A DNA stretch of 64,000 bases from Pseudomonadota bacterium (lineage in GTDB: Bacteria > Campylobacterota > Campylobacteria > Campylobacterales > Sulfurospirillaceae), in the NCBI GenBank assembly GCA_017860615.1, contig JAGDMU010000001.1:186001-250000 (forward strand). Direction: 5' to 3'. The notes below the pieces were generated by a model, which ran no database searches, was not told the DNA's origin, and saw nothing but the letters and a program-made list of their open reading frames with translations. Below, in pieces: positions 8,892 through 17,528 of this stretch. A program made the position numbers and the translations under genes. Every line of letters begins with the position of its first letter. Within the stretch, counting starts at the first letter, position 1.

Positions 8892-10023
8892 GAAATGGAT
8901 GCGTTATACAAAAAAAATGATGCTATGTGCTTCGATACTTGTGTTTGCAGGGTGTGGACAGGTCGAAAGTAAAAAAGAAGTGCCAACCTTAGTGTACGTA
9001 ACAGCGTTTCATCAATCACAAGGGTATGATGAAGTGTTGCTCACAGGCAGTATTCGCTCACGCAGTGAAACAGCAATGGGGTTTCGTGTGGGTGGAAAAG
9101 TGCTCAAACGTATGGTTAATGTCGGCGATCATGTCAAAAAAAATCAACCCCTCGCTACACTTGATTCGGTGGATTATCAATTAGCGGTTGGTGTTGCAGC
9201 CGAGCAGTTAGCAGCAGCTAAGGTCACTGCTGAACAAGCGATGGTGGATGCTGCTCGGTTTAAGCGTTTGGGGAGCGATGGGTCGATTGCCATTGCTGAA
9301 ATTGAAAGACAGCAAACACGTGCTGATGCGGCACGCGCTACGATGGAGCAAGCCAAACAGCAACTGGAGTTGGCAAAAAATAAAGTAGAGTATACCGCAC
9401 TGAAGGCACCGTTTGATGGCGTTATTACTGCGTTGAATTTTGAAGAGGGACACGTCGTCTCTGAGGGACAACCGCTCATTTTCGTTGCCAAAAAAGGTGA
9501 ATACGAAGTGGCGGTTGATCTACCAGAGCATCTGGTTTCTCATGTTAAAGAATATAAAACAACGGCAATATCATGGAATGATGCCAAGATCTCTTTCAAT
9601 CTTACGATGCGAGAACTCTCCTCTATGGCGACACCGCAAGGTCGTATGTATCCTGCGCGTTATGTACCAAGTCGTGACGCTTTAGAGACGATTGCGTCAT
9701 TGCCTTTGGGAAGTACCGTTAAATTTACGTTGTCCCGCCCGATGGAGAGTGGAACAACCTTACCGATCAGCGCGGTGATTAAAACCAAAGAGAGTGCCGG
9801 GGTTTGGGCGTTAAATAGTGCTGAAAATGGGGTTGAGTTTGTTCCTGTGAACATTCGCGATTATGGTACGCGTACGGTGCGTGTTACGGGGTTAAAAGAT
9901 GGCATCAAGGTCGTCAGTGTGGGTACGCAAAAACTTGACGCATCCATGAAAGTACAACCGATAGAGCGCCCCTACGAAACAGTCGTAGAAATACCTAGAA
10001 AGGGAGCTTATGAAGGGCTTTAA
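8884..10023 (+). CDS. RND efflux periplasmic adaptor lipoprotein, second set
   Basis: The ATG at 8884 is chosen over the more upstream in-frame GTG because GAAGGA lies about 8 bp before it and the product then starts with a proper lipoprotein signal (lipobox FAGC, Cys24). It is then 379 residues. Lipoyl half-motifs (GFRVGGKVLKRMVNVGDHV; APFDGVITALNFEEGHVV) flank a coiled hairpin rich in Ala, Glu and Gln. It links the outer-membrane factor upstream with the RND pump downstream, which it overlaps by 14 bp. Confidence 0.92.
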   Translation: MNRKWMRYTKKMMLCASILVFAGCGQVESKKEVPTLVYVTAFHQSQGYDEVLLTGSIRSRSETAMGFRVGGKVLKRMVNVGDHVKKNQPLATLDSVDYQLAVGVAAEQLAAAKVTAEQAMVDAARFKRLGSDGSIAIAEIERQQTRADAARATMEQAKQQLELAKNKVEYTALKAPFDGVITALNFEEGHVVSEGQPLIFVAKKGEYEVAVDLPEHLVSHVKEYKTTAISWNDAKISFNLTMRELSSMATPQGRMYPARYVPSRDALETIASLPLGSTVKFTLSRPMESGTTLPISAVIKTKESAGVWALNSAENGVEFVPVNIRDYGTRTVRVTGLKDGIKVVSVGTQKLDASMKVQPIERPYETVVEIPRKGAYEGL

Positions 10024-13000
10024 TCTCTCAGAGTGGGCGGTAACGCATCGCTCTATGACCCTCTTTTTAATCATAAGCACGCTTATTGTGGGTGTTTTTT
10101 CATTTAACAAACTGGGAAGACTGGAAGATCCAAATTTTAACGTACCCTCTATGACCATTGTTGTTGCATGGCCGGGTGCCACCGCTAAAGAGGTTCAAGA
10201 AGAGGTCATCAATAAAGTTGAGCGAAAAATACAAGAGCTTGATGCGTTGGATTATGTCAACTCCTATTCACGTCAAGGTTATGGCGCTATCAGGGTTTGG
10301 ATGAAAGGCGGAACGCCTAAGAAAGAGCTTGAAGATTCATGGTATCAGATACGAAAGAAAATATCGGATATTCGTCAAGAATTTCCGGCAGGTGTGCGTG
10401 GACCTTTTTACAACGATGAGTATAATGATGTTTACAGCGTTCTCTACGCCATCAGTGCGCCAGATTTATCCACGGCGGAACTTCATGACACAACGGAGCG
10501 CATCAAGCGACAATTACAAAGTGTAGTGGGGGTCAATAAAGTTGATGTGCTTGGTAAACAACAAGAGCAAGTGTTTGTGGAACTCTCTATGCGAAAACTA
10601 GCGGCACTTGGCATCCGTCCTAACACGGTCATCGACGCATTGGCGCATCAAAACAGTGTCTCTCCTTCAGGCTCGGTGGATGCCACAAGCGATCGCGTTT
10701 ATGTCCGTGTCACGGGTGCCATCGATCGTGTTAAAGAGCTTGGCAATGTTGCCATTGAGGCAGGGGGTAAAACACTTAGACTCTGTGATATTGCGACGAT
10801 CAGCATTGGTTATGAAGATCCTCAGAGTTTTACCATTCGTCGTAATGGTGAGCCTATTGTTGCTATCGGCGTCACGATGAAGCGCAATGGCAATATTTTG
10901 GATCTGGGTCATGCGCTTGATACCAAGATGGAAACCATCAAAACGACCTTGCCACTTGGCGTTGAAATCGAAAAATACGCCGATCAACCCCGAGTGGTAG
11001 AAGAGTCTGTGTGGGAGTTTGAACGTTCATTTTTAGAGGCATTGATTATCGTGCTTTTCGTCTCATTTATCTCGCTTGGCTGGCGAACAGGTATCGTTGT
11101 AGCCGCTTCCATACCTTTAGTGTTGGGCGTCGTTGCTGCTATTATGTATGCTTCGGGTTGGAATTTGGATCGTATCTCTTTGGGGGCTTTGATTATCGCA
11201 CTTGGGTTATTGGTGGATGATGCGATTATCGCCGTTGAGATGATGGTCGTGAAGATAGAAGAGGGCTGGGATCGCTTAGAAGCGGCGACGTATGCTTATA
11301 GTTCAACTGCTTTTCCGATGCTCACAGGAACACTCATTACCGTAGCAGGTTTTATGCCCGTTGGCTTTGCAAAATCCATTTCGGGAGAGTATGCTGGTGG
11401 TATTTTTTGGGTCGTGGGTGTTGCCCTTGTGGCATCATGGTTGGTTGCGGTTATCTTTACGCCTTATCTTGGTATGGCGTTATTGCCAAAAATGAAACCT
11501 ATAGAACACGCAGAAAGCATTTACGATAAACCTATTTACCATAAATTGCGCGCTATGGTGATGTGGAGTATTTCAAAGAGATGGCTTGTTTTGGGCTCAA
11601 CGCTGCTTCTCTTTGGACTGGCAGGGGCTGGAATGCTTTTGGTTCAACAGCAATTTTTCCCTACGGCGTCACGTCCTGAACTCTTGGTAGAACTTAGGTT
11701 ACGTGAAGGCTCCTCTTTTGAAGCGACACAAAAACAAGTTTACAAGATGGAGCAGATACTCAGAAATGATGCTGAAATCGAGAGCTTTACGGTCAATACG
11801 GGAGCAGGTGCTCCACGGTTCTACCTCTCGCTTCAACCCGAACTTCCAAATCCTGCCTATGCGCAGTTTGTGCTTGTGATGAAAAGCAATGAACAAAGAG
11901 AGCATGTGCGCAACAGACTTATGGAAATTTTCGATAAAAATGAAGCCTTCCCTGACATTCGTGCGCGTGTTTTACGACTTGAGTTTGGTCCTCCTGTTGG
12001 TTTTCCGGTTCAGTTTAGAGTTATCGGACCTGACCCTTTAAAAGTACGCGAAATTGCGTACAACGTGAGAGACATTGTTCGTACAAGTCCTTTGGTAAAA
12101 GACACCCAATTAGACTGGAATGAGCAAGTACGAACGATTGGGCTGAATGTGGATCAAGATAAAGCGAGTCTGCTAGGGCTGTCATCGGCCGATATTCAAA
12201 ATATGGTGCAATTATCGCTGAACGGTGTGAGCACAACGCAAATCAGGCGAGGCGAAGAGTTGGTGGATGTTGTGGTACGCTCCACGCCAGAAGAGCGTCT
12301 TTCCATCGAACACATAGGAAGCCTTCAGTTATTTTCACGTGCGAGCATGGTGCCTCTTTCACAAATTGCAAATGTTGAGCCAACCTTTGAAGAGCCTGTG
12401 CTTTGGCGTCGTAACAGAGACCTTGCTATTACCGTGCGCAGTGACGTGCATGATGGGATTCAAGGTCCTTATGCAACGTCACAGATTATGCCTTTATTGC
12501 AACCAGTGATTGATGCAATGCCTTTGGGATACCATATAGAAGTGGGCGGCGCAATCGAAGAGAGTGACAAATCAAATAAGGCTCTGTTTGAGGTATTTCC
12601 TCTCATGTTTGCGGTTATATTGTTACTTCTCATGGCACAGCTTCAACGATTTTCGCTGATGTTTATGGTTTTACTCACAGCACCATTGGGGCTTATTGGC
12701 GTTGTTCCAGCTCTTTTGATTTTCAATGCTCCTTTTGGTTTTGTGGCATTATTGGGGGTTATTGCTTTGGGTGGTATGATTATGCGGAACTCATTGATAT
12801 TGGTAGATCAGATTGAACAAGATATTGAGCGAGGGGCATCCCCTTGGGTGGCGATTATTGATGCAACGGTGCGTCGTTCACGCCCTGTTGTTCTCACCGC
12901 AGCCGCCGCCATTTTGTCGATGATACCATTGAGTCATAGTGTTTTTTGGGGACCAATGGCGATTGCCATTATGGGTGGACTGATTGTTGCGACAGCGTTA

Positions 13001-13078
13001 ACACTGGTTTTTGTCCCTGCTTTGTACGCAGCATGGTTTAAAGTAAAAATCGATACAAAAGATATGAAAAATGAGTAA
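10010..13078 (+). CDS. RND efflux permease, second set
   Basis: 1022-residue inner-membrane pump. TM4 has GLLVDDAIIAVEMMV with the two proton-path aspartates. The late motif reads GVIALGGMIMRNSLILVDQ, so the AcrB proton-relay lysine position is occupied by Arg, as in a subgroup of RND pumps distinct from AcrB. The beginning (LSEWAVTHRSMTLFLIISTLIVG) differs from the first pump. Belongs to the HxlR-linked SDR-OMF-adaptor-pump operon. Confidence 0.94.
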   Translation: MKGFNLSEWAVTHRSMTLFLIISTLIVGVFSFNKLGRLEDPNFNVPSMTIVVAWPGATAKEVQEEVINKVERKIQELDALDYVNSYSRQGYGAIRVWMKGGTPKKELEDSWYQIRKKISDIRQEFPAGVRGPFYNDEYNDVYSVLYAISAPDLSTAELHDTTERIKRQLQSVVGVNKVDVLGKQQEQVFVELSMRKLAALGIRPNTVIDALAHQNSVSPSGSVDATSDRVYVRVTGAIDRVKELGNVAIEAGGKTLRLCDIATISIGYEDPQSFTIRRNGEPIVAIGVTMKRNGNILDLGHALDTKMETIKTTLPLGVEIEKYADQPRVVEESVWEFERSFLEALIIVLFVSFISLGWRTGIVVAASIPLVLGVVAAIMYASGWNLDRISLGALIIALGLLVDDAIIAVEMMVVKIEEGWDRLEAATYAYSSTAFPMLTGTLITVAGFMPVGFAKSISGEYAGGIFWVVGVALVASWLVAVIFTPYLGMALLPKMKPIEHAESIYDKPIYHKLRAMVMWSISKRWLVLGSTLLLFGLAGAGMLLVQQQFFPTASRPELLVELRLREGSSFEATQKQVYKMEQILRNDAEIESFTVNTGAGAPRFYLSLQPELPNPAYAQFVLVMKSNEQREHVRNRLMEIFDKNEAFPDIRARVLRLEFGPPVGFPVQFRVIGPDPLKVREIAYNVRDIVRTSPLVKDTQLDWNEQVRTIGLNVDQDKASLLGLSSADIQNMVQLSLNGVSTTQIRRGEELVDVVVRSTPEERLSIEHIGSLQLFSRASMVPLSQIANVEPTFEEPVLWRRNRDLAITVRSDVHDGIQGPYATSQIMPLLQPVIDAMPLGYHIEVGGAIEESDKSNKALFEVFPLMFAVILLLLMAQLQRFSLMFMVLLTAPLGLIGVVPALLIFNAPFGFVALLGVIALGGMIMRNSLILVDQIEQDIERGASPWVAIIDATVRRSRPVVLTAAAAILSMIPLSHSVFWGPMAIAIMGGLIVATALTLVFVPALYAAWFKVKIDTKDMKNE

Positions 13079-13106
13079 AGCAGTGAACCACTTTTAGGCT
13101 TTACAT

Positions 13107-13133
13107 GTAAACGCTAAACGCTTTGGCGTTTAC
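13107..13133 (+). terminator. stem-loop downstream of RND operon 2
   Basis: A 12-bp stem (one G-U pair) with a 3-base CGC loop, starting GTAAACGC and ending GGCGTTTAC. It is preceded by CTTTACATGTAA, as is the hairpin at 5998-6022, so the two elements look like copies of one unit. Confidence 0.55.
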
Positions 13134-13230
13134 ACGCTCTGTTTGAAACTCGCTCATATACATTGTAAGCTGCACTATGTCAAACGCTCTTGGTAAAATA
13201 GGGCGTTTGGCAATCCTTTAATCTTCTCAT

Positions 13231-13295
13231 TTCGTAGAATTAGGCATGAAATTTGGAGAATTTGTTTAGAAAAAATTCAAATATTTTACTATAAT
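13231..13295 (+). promoter_or_regulatory. AraC-type activator site A and -10 box, upstream of araC 1
   Basis: GTAGAATTAGGCA (13234-13246) is followed by GTTTAGA (13264-13270) and TATAAT (13290-13295); no -35 consensus. The same layout recurs at five other promoters in this window with the -10 at the same distance. Its place 35 bp before the first araC gene suggests autoregulation. Confidence 0.6.
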
Positions 13296-13329
13296 GGAAA
13301 AACTACGCATAAAGCATTAAAGGATTTTA

Positions 13330-14244
13330 ATGAATGATTCTTTAGATAAGTATAGATTGGAACTTATAGACTTTATTCAAACGAAGTACTCTTTTAGTGA
13401 GAGTCTGCAAAGTGAGATTCCTTGTTTGATGTTCCATGTATCAGAGACTCCAACAGAATTTAAAAGTATCATGTATGAGCCGTGCTTGTGTATTATCTTA
13501 CAAGGGTCAAAAGCTGTTGGATTTGGCACTAAACTCTATCAATATGATCCTTACCAGTACCTCTTGTCTTCAACGCATGTTCCCTCCGATATCAGAATTT
13601 TAGAAGCATCTAAAGAGACTCCTTACATTTCTTTAACCATTCGCTTTACACTTGAAAATATCTATGAAGTTCTTAAAAATACCAATCCTGAAAAACTAAA
13701 ATTTCAAAAAAAAGCGGAGCAAGGTCTCTTTTTTGATGAGCTCAATACAAAGTTATATGAACCAATCTATCGCCTTGTAAAATTACTAGCGATGCCACAA
13801 GAGGACATAAAGTTTCTCTCACCCTTTATTATCAAAGAGATTTTGTATCTGCTCGTGAATGAAAAAAGTGGTTACTTTTTAAATAAATTTGCCATGGAAG
13901 GAACGGCTTCGAACAAGATCGTCAAAGCTATTACAGAGATTACCAATACGTTTAGTGAAAAGCTCAATATGAAAGAGCTAGCCCGTCGTATCGATATGGC
14001 AGAATCTTCGCTCTATCAAAACTTTAAAACCATTACTTCCATCTCTCCGTTACAGTTTCAAAAAAAGCTTCGGCTTGAAGAAGCTAAACGTATGCTAACG
14101 CATCGCAATATCGATGTTTCGGAAGTAGCATTTTTAGTGGGGTATGAAAGTCCATCACAGTTTAGCAGAGAATACTCCCGTATGTTTGGTGTCCCTCCCA
14201 AAGAGCATCAAAAAAGCGCTAAAGAGAAGAATTTAGCTTATTAA
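13330..14244 (+). CDS. AraC-family transcriptional regulator, AraC_N (YqhC-like) type, paralogue 1
   Basis: 304 residues. An N-terminal AraC_N-like domain (about residues 20-175; PSVCIVLQG-like motif EPCLCIILQGSK) is followed by two HTH units in about residues 195-295. The second HTH contains VAFLVGYESPSQFSREYSRM. E. coli YqhC, an activator of the aldehyde reductase gene yqhD, has this domain layout. A paralogue lies at 22846-23742 with the same second recognition helix. Likely activates the six promoters that share the GTAGAAwTAGGCA box; this is inference from motif and neighbours. Confidence 0.9.
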   Translation: MNDSLDKYRLELIDFIQTKYSFSESLQSEIPCLMFHVSETPTEFKSIMYEPCLCIILQGSKAVGFGTKLYQYDPYQYLLSSTHVPSDIRILEASKETPYISLTIRFTLENIYEVLKNTNPEKLKFQKKAEQGLFFDELNTKLYEPIYRLVKLLAMPQEDIKFLSPFIIKEILYLLVNEKSGYFLNKFAMEGTASNKIVKAITEITNTFSEKLNMKELARRIDMAESSLYQNFKTITSISPLQFQKKLRLEEAKRMLTHRNIDVSEVAFLVGYESPSQFSREYSRMFGVPPKEHQKSAKEKNLAY

Positions 14245-14264
14245 TAGCCGTTTATAAGCTAAAT
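14231..14264 (+). terminator. rho-independent terminator of araC 1
   Basis: ATTTAGCTTAT pairs perfectly with ATAAGCTAAAT (11 bp) around a 12-base loop, followed by a run of T from 14268. The left arm overlaps the last codons of the regulator gene. Confidence 0.75.
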
Positions 14265-14271
14265 TGATTTT

Positions 14272-14336
14272 TTCATAGAAATAGGCAACTCCTTGAAAGA
14301 ATCAGTCTACTGATAAAAATACATTTCTTCTATAAT
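14272..14336 (+). promoter_or_regulatory. AraC-type activator site B and -10 box, upstream of hydrolase-cupin operon
   Basis: CATAGAAATAGGCAA (14274-14288), then GTCTA (14305-14309), then TATAAT (14331-14336). Box-to-TATAAT distance equals that of site A and is one base shorter than at the other four sites. The gene start is 35 bp after the -10 box. Confidence 0.65.
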
Positions 14337-14370
14337 GTCTCATAGAAAATAATTTTTTTGGGGAGACAAA

Positions 14371-15474
14371 ATGAACAAAGAAAAAGAACAATCCAGACGC
14401 AATTTTATGAAACAAAGTGCTTTTGTAGGAGCAAGTTTAGTTCTTGCAAGTAGTACAAGTGCTTTTGCTTCAAATACACAAGAGTCAAATTCTAAAAAAC
14501 AAAGTGGAGTTTCAATGACAACAACATGGGATAAAACATTCCCTAAAAGCGATAAAGTTGATCATCAAAAAGTGACATTTAAAAATCGTTATGGCATTAC
14601 CTTAGCGGGTGATTTATACCTACCCAAAAATCGTGCCAATCAACCATTACCAGCTCTTGCCATCAGTGGTCCTTTTGGTGCGGTTAAAGAGCAGTCTTCA
14701 GGATTGTATGCGCAAATCATGGCTGAAAAAGGCTTTGTTGCTATAGCGTTTGACCCATCTTATACAGGTGAGAGTGGTGGAGAGCCACGCAATATCGCAT
14801 CGCCTGAGATCAACACGGAAGACTTTAGTGCGGCGGTGGATTATTTAGGGATTCAACCCTTTGTCGATAAAAATCGTATTGGTATCATAGGCATTTGCGG
14901 TTTTGGCGGTATGGGCTTAAATGCTGCGGCTGTGGATAAACGTGTGAAAGCCGTTGCGGTGGCAAGTATGTACGATATGTCACGCGTTATGGCAAAAGGG
15001 TACTATGACAAGATGACGCTTGAAGAGCGTACCCAAATGTTAGAGCAAATGAATGAGCAACGCTGGGTTGATGCAAAAAATGGAACACCTGCTCCAAGTT
15101 CACGCATTTTGCCTGAAAAACTGAAAGGCGATGAACCCCAATTTGTGGTGGATTATTTTAATTACTATCGAACTCCTCGTGGATTTCATGCGCGTTCACT
15201 CAACTCAAATGGAGCATGGACGGTTACGACGCTATTACCTTTTATGAACATGCCATTGCTTACTTACATTAACGAGATTTCACCACGCCCACTTCTCATT
15301 ATCGCAGGTGAGAATGCACATTCACGTTACTTTAGTGAAGATGCCTACAAAGCAGCCAATGAGCCTAAAGAGTTGATGATAATCCCCAATACGGTGCATG
15401 TGGATTTATACGACAAAGTAGAGAAAATCCCGTTTGACAAACTGGATGCGTTCTTTAAAAAGAGTTTGAAATAA
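14371..15474 (+). CDS. Tat-exported alpha/beta hydrolase with cysteine nucleophile (dienelactone-hydrolase-like)
   Basis: 367 residues. The N-terminus has the twin-arginine motif SRRNFMKQ and a hydrophobic stretch ending in SAFA, so the folded enzyme is exported. The mature part is an alpha/beta hydrolase; the nucleophile elbow reads GICGFGG, placing Cys where most relatives have Ser, as in dienelactone hydrolases. A late Asp (about residue 335) and the His in PNTVHVDLYD fit the rest of a triad. Substrate unknown. Followed after 20 bp by an exported cupin and preceded by AraC site B, so it is part of the proposed electrophile-response group. Confidence 0.85.
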   Translation: MNKEKEQSRRNFMKQSAFVGASLVLASSTSAFASNTQESNSKKQSGVSMTTTWDKTFPKSDKVDHQKVTFKNRYGITLAGDLYLPKNRANQPLPALAISGPFGAVKEQSSGLYAQIMAEKGFVAIAFDPSYTGESGGEPRNIASPEINTEDFSAAVDYLGIQPFVDKNRIGIIGICGFGGMGLNAAAVDKRVKAVAVASMYDMSRVMAKGYYDKMTLEERTQMLEQMNEQRWVDAKNGTPAPSSRILPEKLKGDEPQFVVDYFNYYRTPRGFHARSLNSNGAWTVTTLLPFMNMPLLTYINEISPRPLLIIAGENAHSRYFSEDAYKAANEPKELMIIPNTVHVDLYDKVEKIPFDKLDAFFKKSLK

Positions 15475-15494
15475 AAGCATGACAAGGAGTAACG

Positions 15495-15992
15495 ATGAAA
15501 CGATATGTTCTTTTAGGATTAATAGGTGTGTGTTTGAGCACACATACTTTTGCGCAAGAGGGAGAAAAAACAATGCAAACCATTTCTAAAGTAGAGTCAC
15601 GAGCGTCAATTGATGTGAAGCAATCAGAGTATAAAAACTATTTTACAGGCGATGTCAGAGTCGATATGCTTTATCCACAAAGCAATGCAAAAACGCATAG
15701 CGGTGCTTATGTGACATTTGAACCTTGTGCTAGAACCCATTGGCATGTCCATCCTGCAGGGCAGCATATTATCGTAACTTCTGGCGTGGGGTATTATCAA
15801 ACATGGGGTGAGCCAGTAGAGATCATCAAAGCGGGTGATGTTGTTTGGATTCCTTCAGGTGTTAAACACTGGCATGGTGCTTCCAAAGAGATTGCTATGA
15901 CGCATTTAGTGGTGACAGGAGCCGATGAACATGGAAAAAATGTTGAGTGGTTAGAGCCTGTCAGTGATGAGCAGTATCGTCTAAAAAACTAA
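15495..15992 (+). CDS. exported cupin-domain protein
   Basis: 165 residues with a Sec signal peptide ending STHTFA (cleavage near residue 20). The single cupin domain shows THWHVHPAGQH, then GDVVWIPSGVKHWHG, giving the usual metal-binding histidines. Related small cupins accompany carboxymuconolactone-decarboxylase-like and hydrolase genes and may act as isomerases or decarboxylases on oxidised small molecules; the exact reaction is unknown. AAGGAG precedes the ATG. Co-transcribed with the hydrolase upstream, ending at the hairpin 16003-16028. Confidence 0.85.
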   Translation: MKRYVLLGLIGVCLSTHTFAQEGEKTMQTISKVESRASIDVKQSEYKNYFTGDVRVDMLYPQSNAKTHSGAYVTFEPCARTHWHVHPAGQHIIVTSGVGYYQTWGEPVEIIKAGDVVWIPSGVKHWHGASKEIAMTHLVVTGADEHGKNVEWLEPVSDEQYRLKN

Positions 15993-16002
15993 ATCTATCG
16001 CT

Positions 16003-16028
16003 AGGCTAGGTCTGAAAATTCCTAGCCT
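16003..16028 (+). terminator. stem-loop after hydrolase-cupin operon
   Basis: AGGCTAGG pairs with CCTAGCCT over a 10-base loop, directly after the cupin stop. No T-run follows; a 16-bp palindrome abuts it. Confidence 0.5.
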
Positions 16029-16043
16029 TAGTGTATACACTAA
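16028..16043. promoter_or_regulatory. 16-bp palindrome upstream of MFS gene, possible operator
   Basis: TTAGTGTATACACTAA is a perfect palindrome 78 bp before the MFS start codon. Its core GTGTATA also appears, as one half, just before the second araC gene (complement of 23745-23751). It may bind a dimeric repressor; the regulator is unknown. This MFS gene lacks the GTAGAAwTAGGCA box of its neighbours. Confidence 0.4.
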
Positions 16044-16120
16044 ACAAAACTTCTTCTATTGTTTTTTCTTCACATAACATTTCAATACAAATGTGTAATT
16101 TTTAAATAAAAAGGCTATTT

Positions 16121-17341
16121 ATGAAACATACCCATACCCATGTACACAATCACGACACAACAGCTCTTTGGAGCGCTGTTTGGGCGATGTCGTTGTGTGC
16201 CATGGTCTTAGTCGCATCGGAATTCATGCCAGTAAGTCTTCTCACACCCATTGCCACAGAGCTGCATATGAGCGAAGGCTATACAGGTCAGTCCATTGCT
16301 ATTTCAGGGCTTTTTGCACTCATCACAAGTTTATGGCTTACTTCATGGATCGGGTATGCTAACCGTCGCTTGGTTTTACTCTTTTTTACGTTATTGATGG
16401 GTATATCGGGCATTGTGGTGACTTTTGCCCCGAATGCGACTGTTTTAATGGTTGGTAGGGCGTTACTGGGAGCATGTATTGGTGGGTTTTGGTCGATGTC
16501 CGCAGCGGTTATTATGCGACTTGTTCCAAAAAAAGCTCTTCCAAAAGCGTTAGCTGTGCTGAATGGTGGTAATGCGCTATCAACGACCATTGCTGCACCA
16601 CTGGGAAGTTTTTTAGGGGGATTGATCGGCTGGAGAGGGGCATTTTTTACCATTGTCCCTTTGGCACTGATTGCTTTTGTGTGGCAGTGGCGCGCTTTAC
16701 CCTCTTTGCCTGCAAAGAAAAGAGATGATGGCAAAAAAACATCTGTGAAACACGTTTTGAAATTATTAAAATGTAAAAATGTGAGCTTAGGGATGTTGAG
16801 TTCGATGTTCTTTTTTATGGGACAGTTTGCACTCTTTACGTATCTACGTCCTTTTTTAGAGGGTGTCACAGGGGTTTCTGTTGAGATGTTGTCGTTGATT
16901 TTATTGGCGATGGGGCTCTGCGGATTAGCAGGAACATTTGTGATGGGTAGTGCTTTAAAAACGCGTTTGTATAGCCTGCTCATAGGCACACCATTCTTGA
17001 TGATGGTCATAGCCCTTGCTCTTATCTATTTTGGATCTTCTCTTAGTGCCGTTGTTGTACTACTGAATATCTGGGGCTTTCTAGGAACATCTGTACCTGT
17101 GGCATGGTGGACATGGCTGAGTCAGACACTTCCCAATGAAGCAGAAGCAGGAGGTGGGCTTATGGTGGCGATTATTCAACTTGCTATTACGATGGGTGCT
17201 TCTATCGGTGGGCTTTTCTTTGACACATTGGGCTATGAAGCGACGTTTGTATTTGCAAGTACATGCCTAGCGTGTTCAATGGTTTTGGCAGTGATGGCAC
17301 ATCATCAAAGCTATCAAAAAACTTTCTCTATCAATTCGTAG
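16121..17341 (+). CDS. MFS transporter, DHA1 family (NepI/AraJ-like exporter)
   Basis: 406 residues with about 12 membrane segments. The first segment VLVASEFMPVSLLTPIATEL is typical of the DHA1 drug/sugar/nucleoside exporters such as NepI and SotB. The N-terminus is unusual: HTHTHVHNHD within the first 14 residues, a His-rich cytoplasmic tail that may bind metal. AAGG-poor start, chosen as the first Met in frame. Its last codons overlap AraC site C for the next gene. Substrate not predictable. Confidence 0.87.
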   Translation: MKHTHTHVHNHDTTALWSAVWAMSLCAMVLVASEFMPVSLLTPIATELHMSEGYTGQSIAISGLFALITSLWLTSWIGYANRRLVLLFFTLLMGISGIVVTFAPNATVLMVGRALLGACIGGFWSMSAAVIMRLVPKKALPKALAVLNGGNALSTTIAAPLGSFLGGLIGWRGAFFTIVPLALIAFVWQWRALPSLPAKKRDDGKKTSVKHVLKLLKCKNVSLGMLSSMFFFMGQFALFTYLRPFLEGVTGVSVEMLSLILLAMGLCGLAGTFVMGSALKTRLYSLLIGTPFLMMVIALALIYFGSSLSAVVVLLNIWGFLGTSVPVAWWTWLSQTLPNEAEAGGGLMVAIIQLAITMGASIGGLFFDTLGYEATFVFASTCLACSMVLAVMAHHQSYQKTFSINS

Positions 17342-17400
17342 AAATAGGCAACTTATGGGGAGAATTGTTCTAGTGAAAACATCTCCTTTCTTTTTATAAT
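17335..17400 (+). promoter_or_regulatory. AraC-type activator site C and -10 box
   Basis: CGTAGAAATAGGCAA (17337-17351), GTTCTAG (17367-17373) and TATAAT (17395-17400). The box lies across the stop codon of the MFS gene, so it must direct the next gene at 17529, leaving a leader of about 120 bases. Confidence 0.62.
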
Positions 17401-17528
17401 TTACACTGCATTCAAAGAGAAAAACTCATCAAAAACTCCTAAAAATAGCCATTGGGTTACACACCTGCTTTTTGAAATGTCTTTGGTAGTTTTTTTCTTT
17501 TTTGTATTTAGTGTAAAGGGATTGTTTT

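Noticed and set aside
9177-9491. Cysteine- and serine-rich minus-strand ORF inside the second adaptor
   Set aside because: Antisense of the adaptor's coiled hairpin; composition results from the Ala/Gln-rich coding strand.
16288-17010. 240-codon minus-strand ORF within the MFS gene
   Set aside because: Antisense shadow of a well-supported transporter; no ribosome site or family motif.
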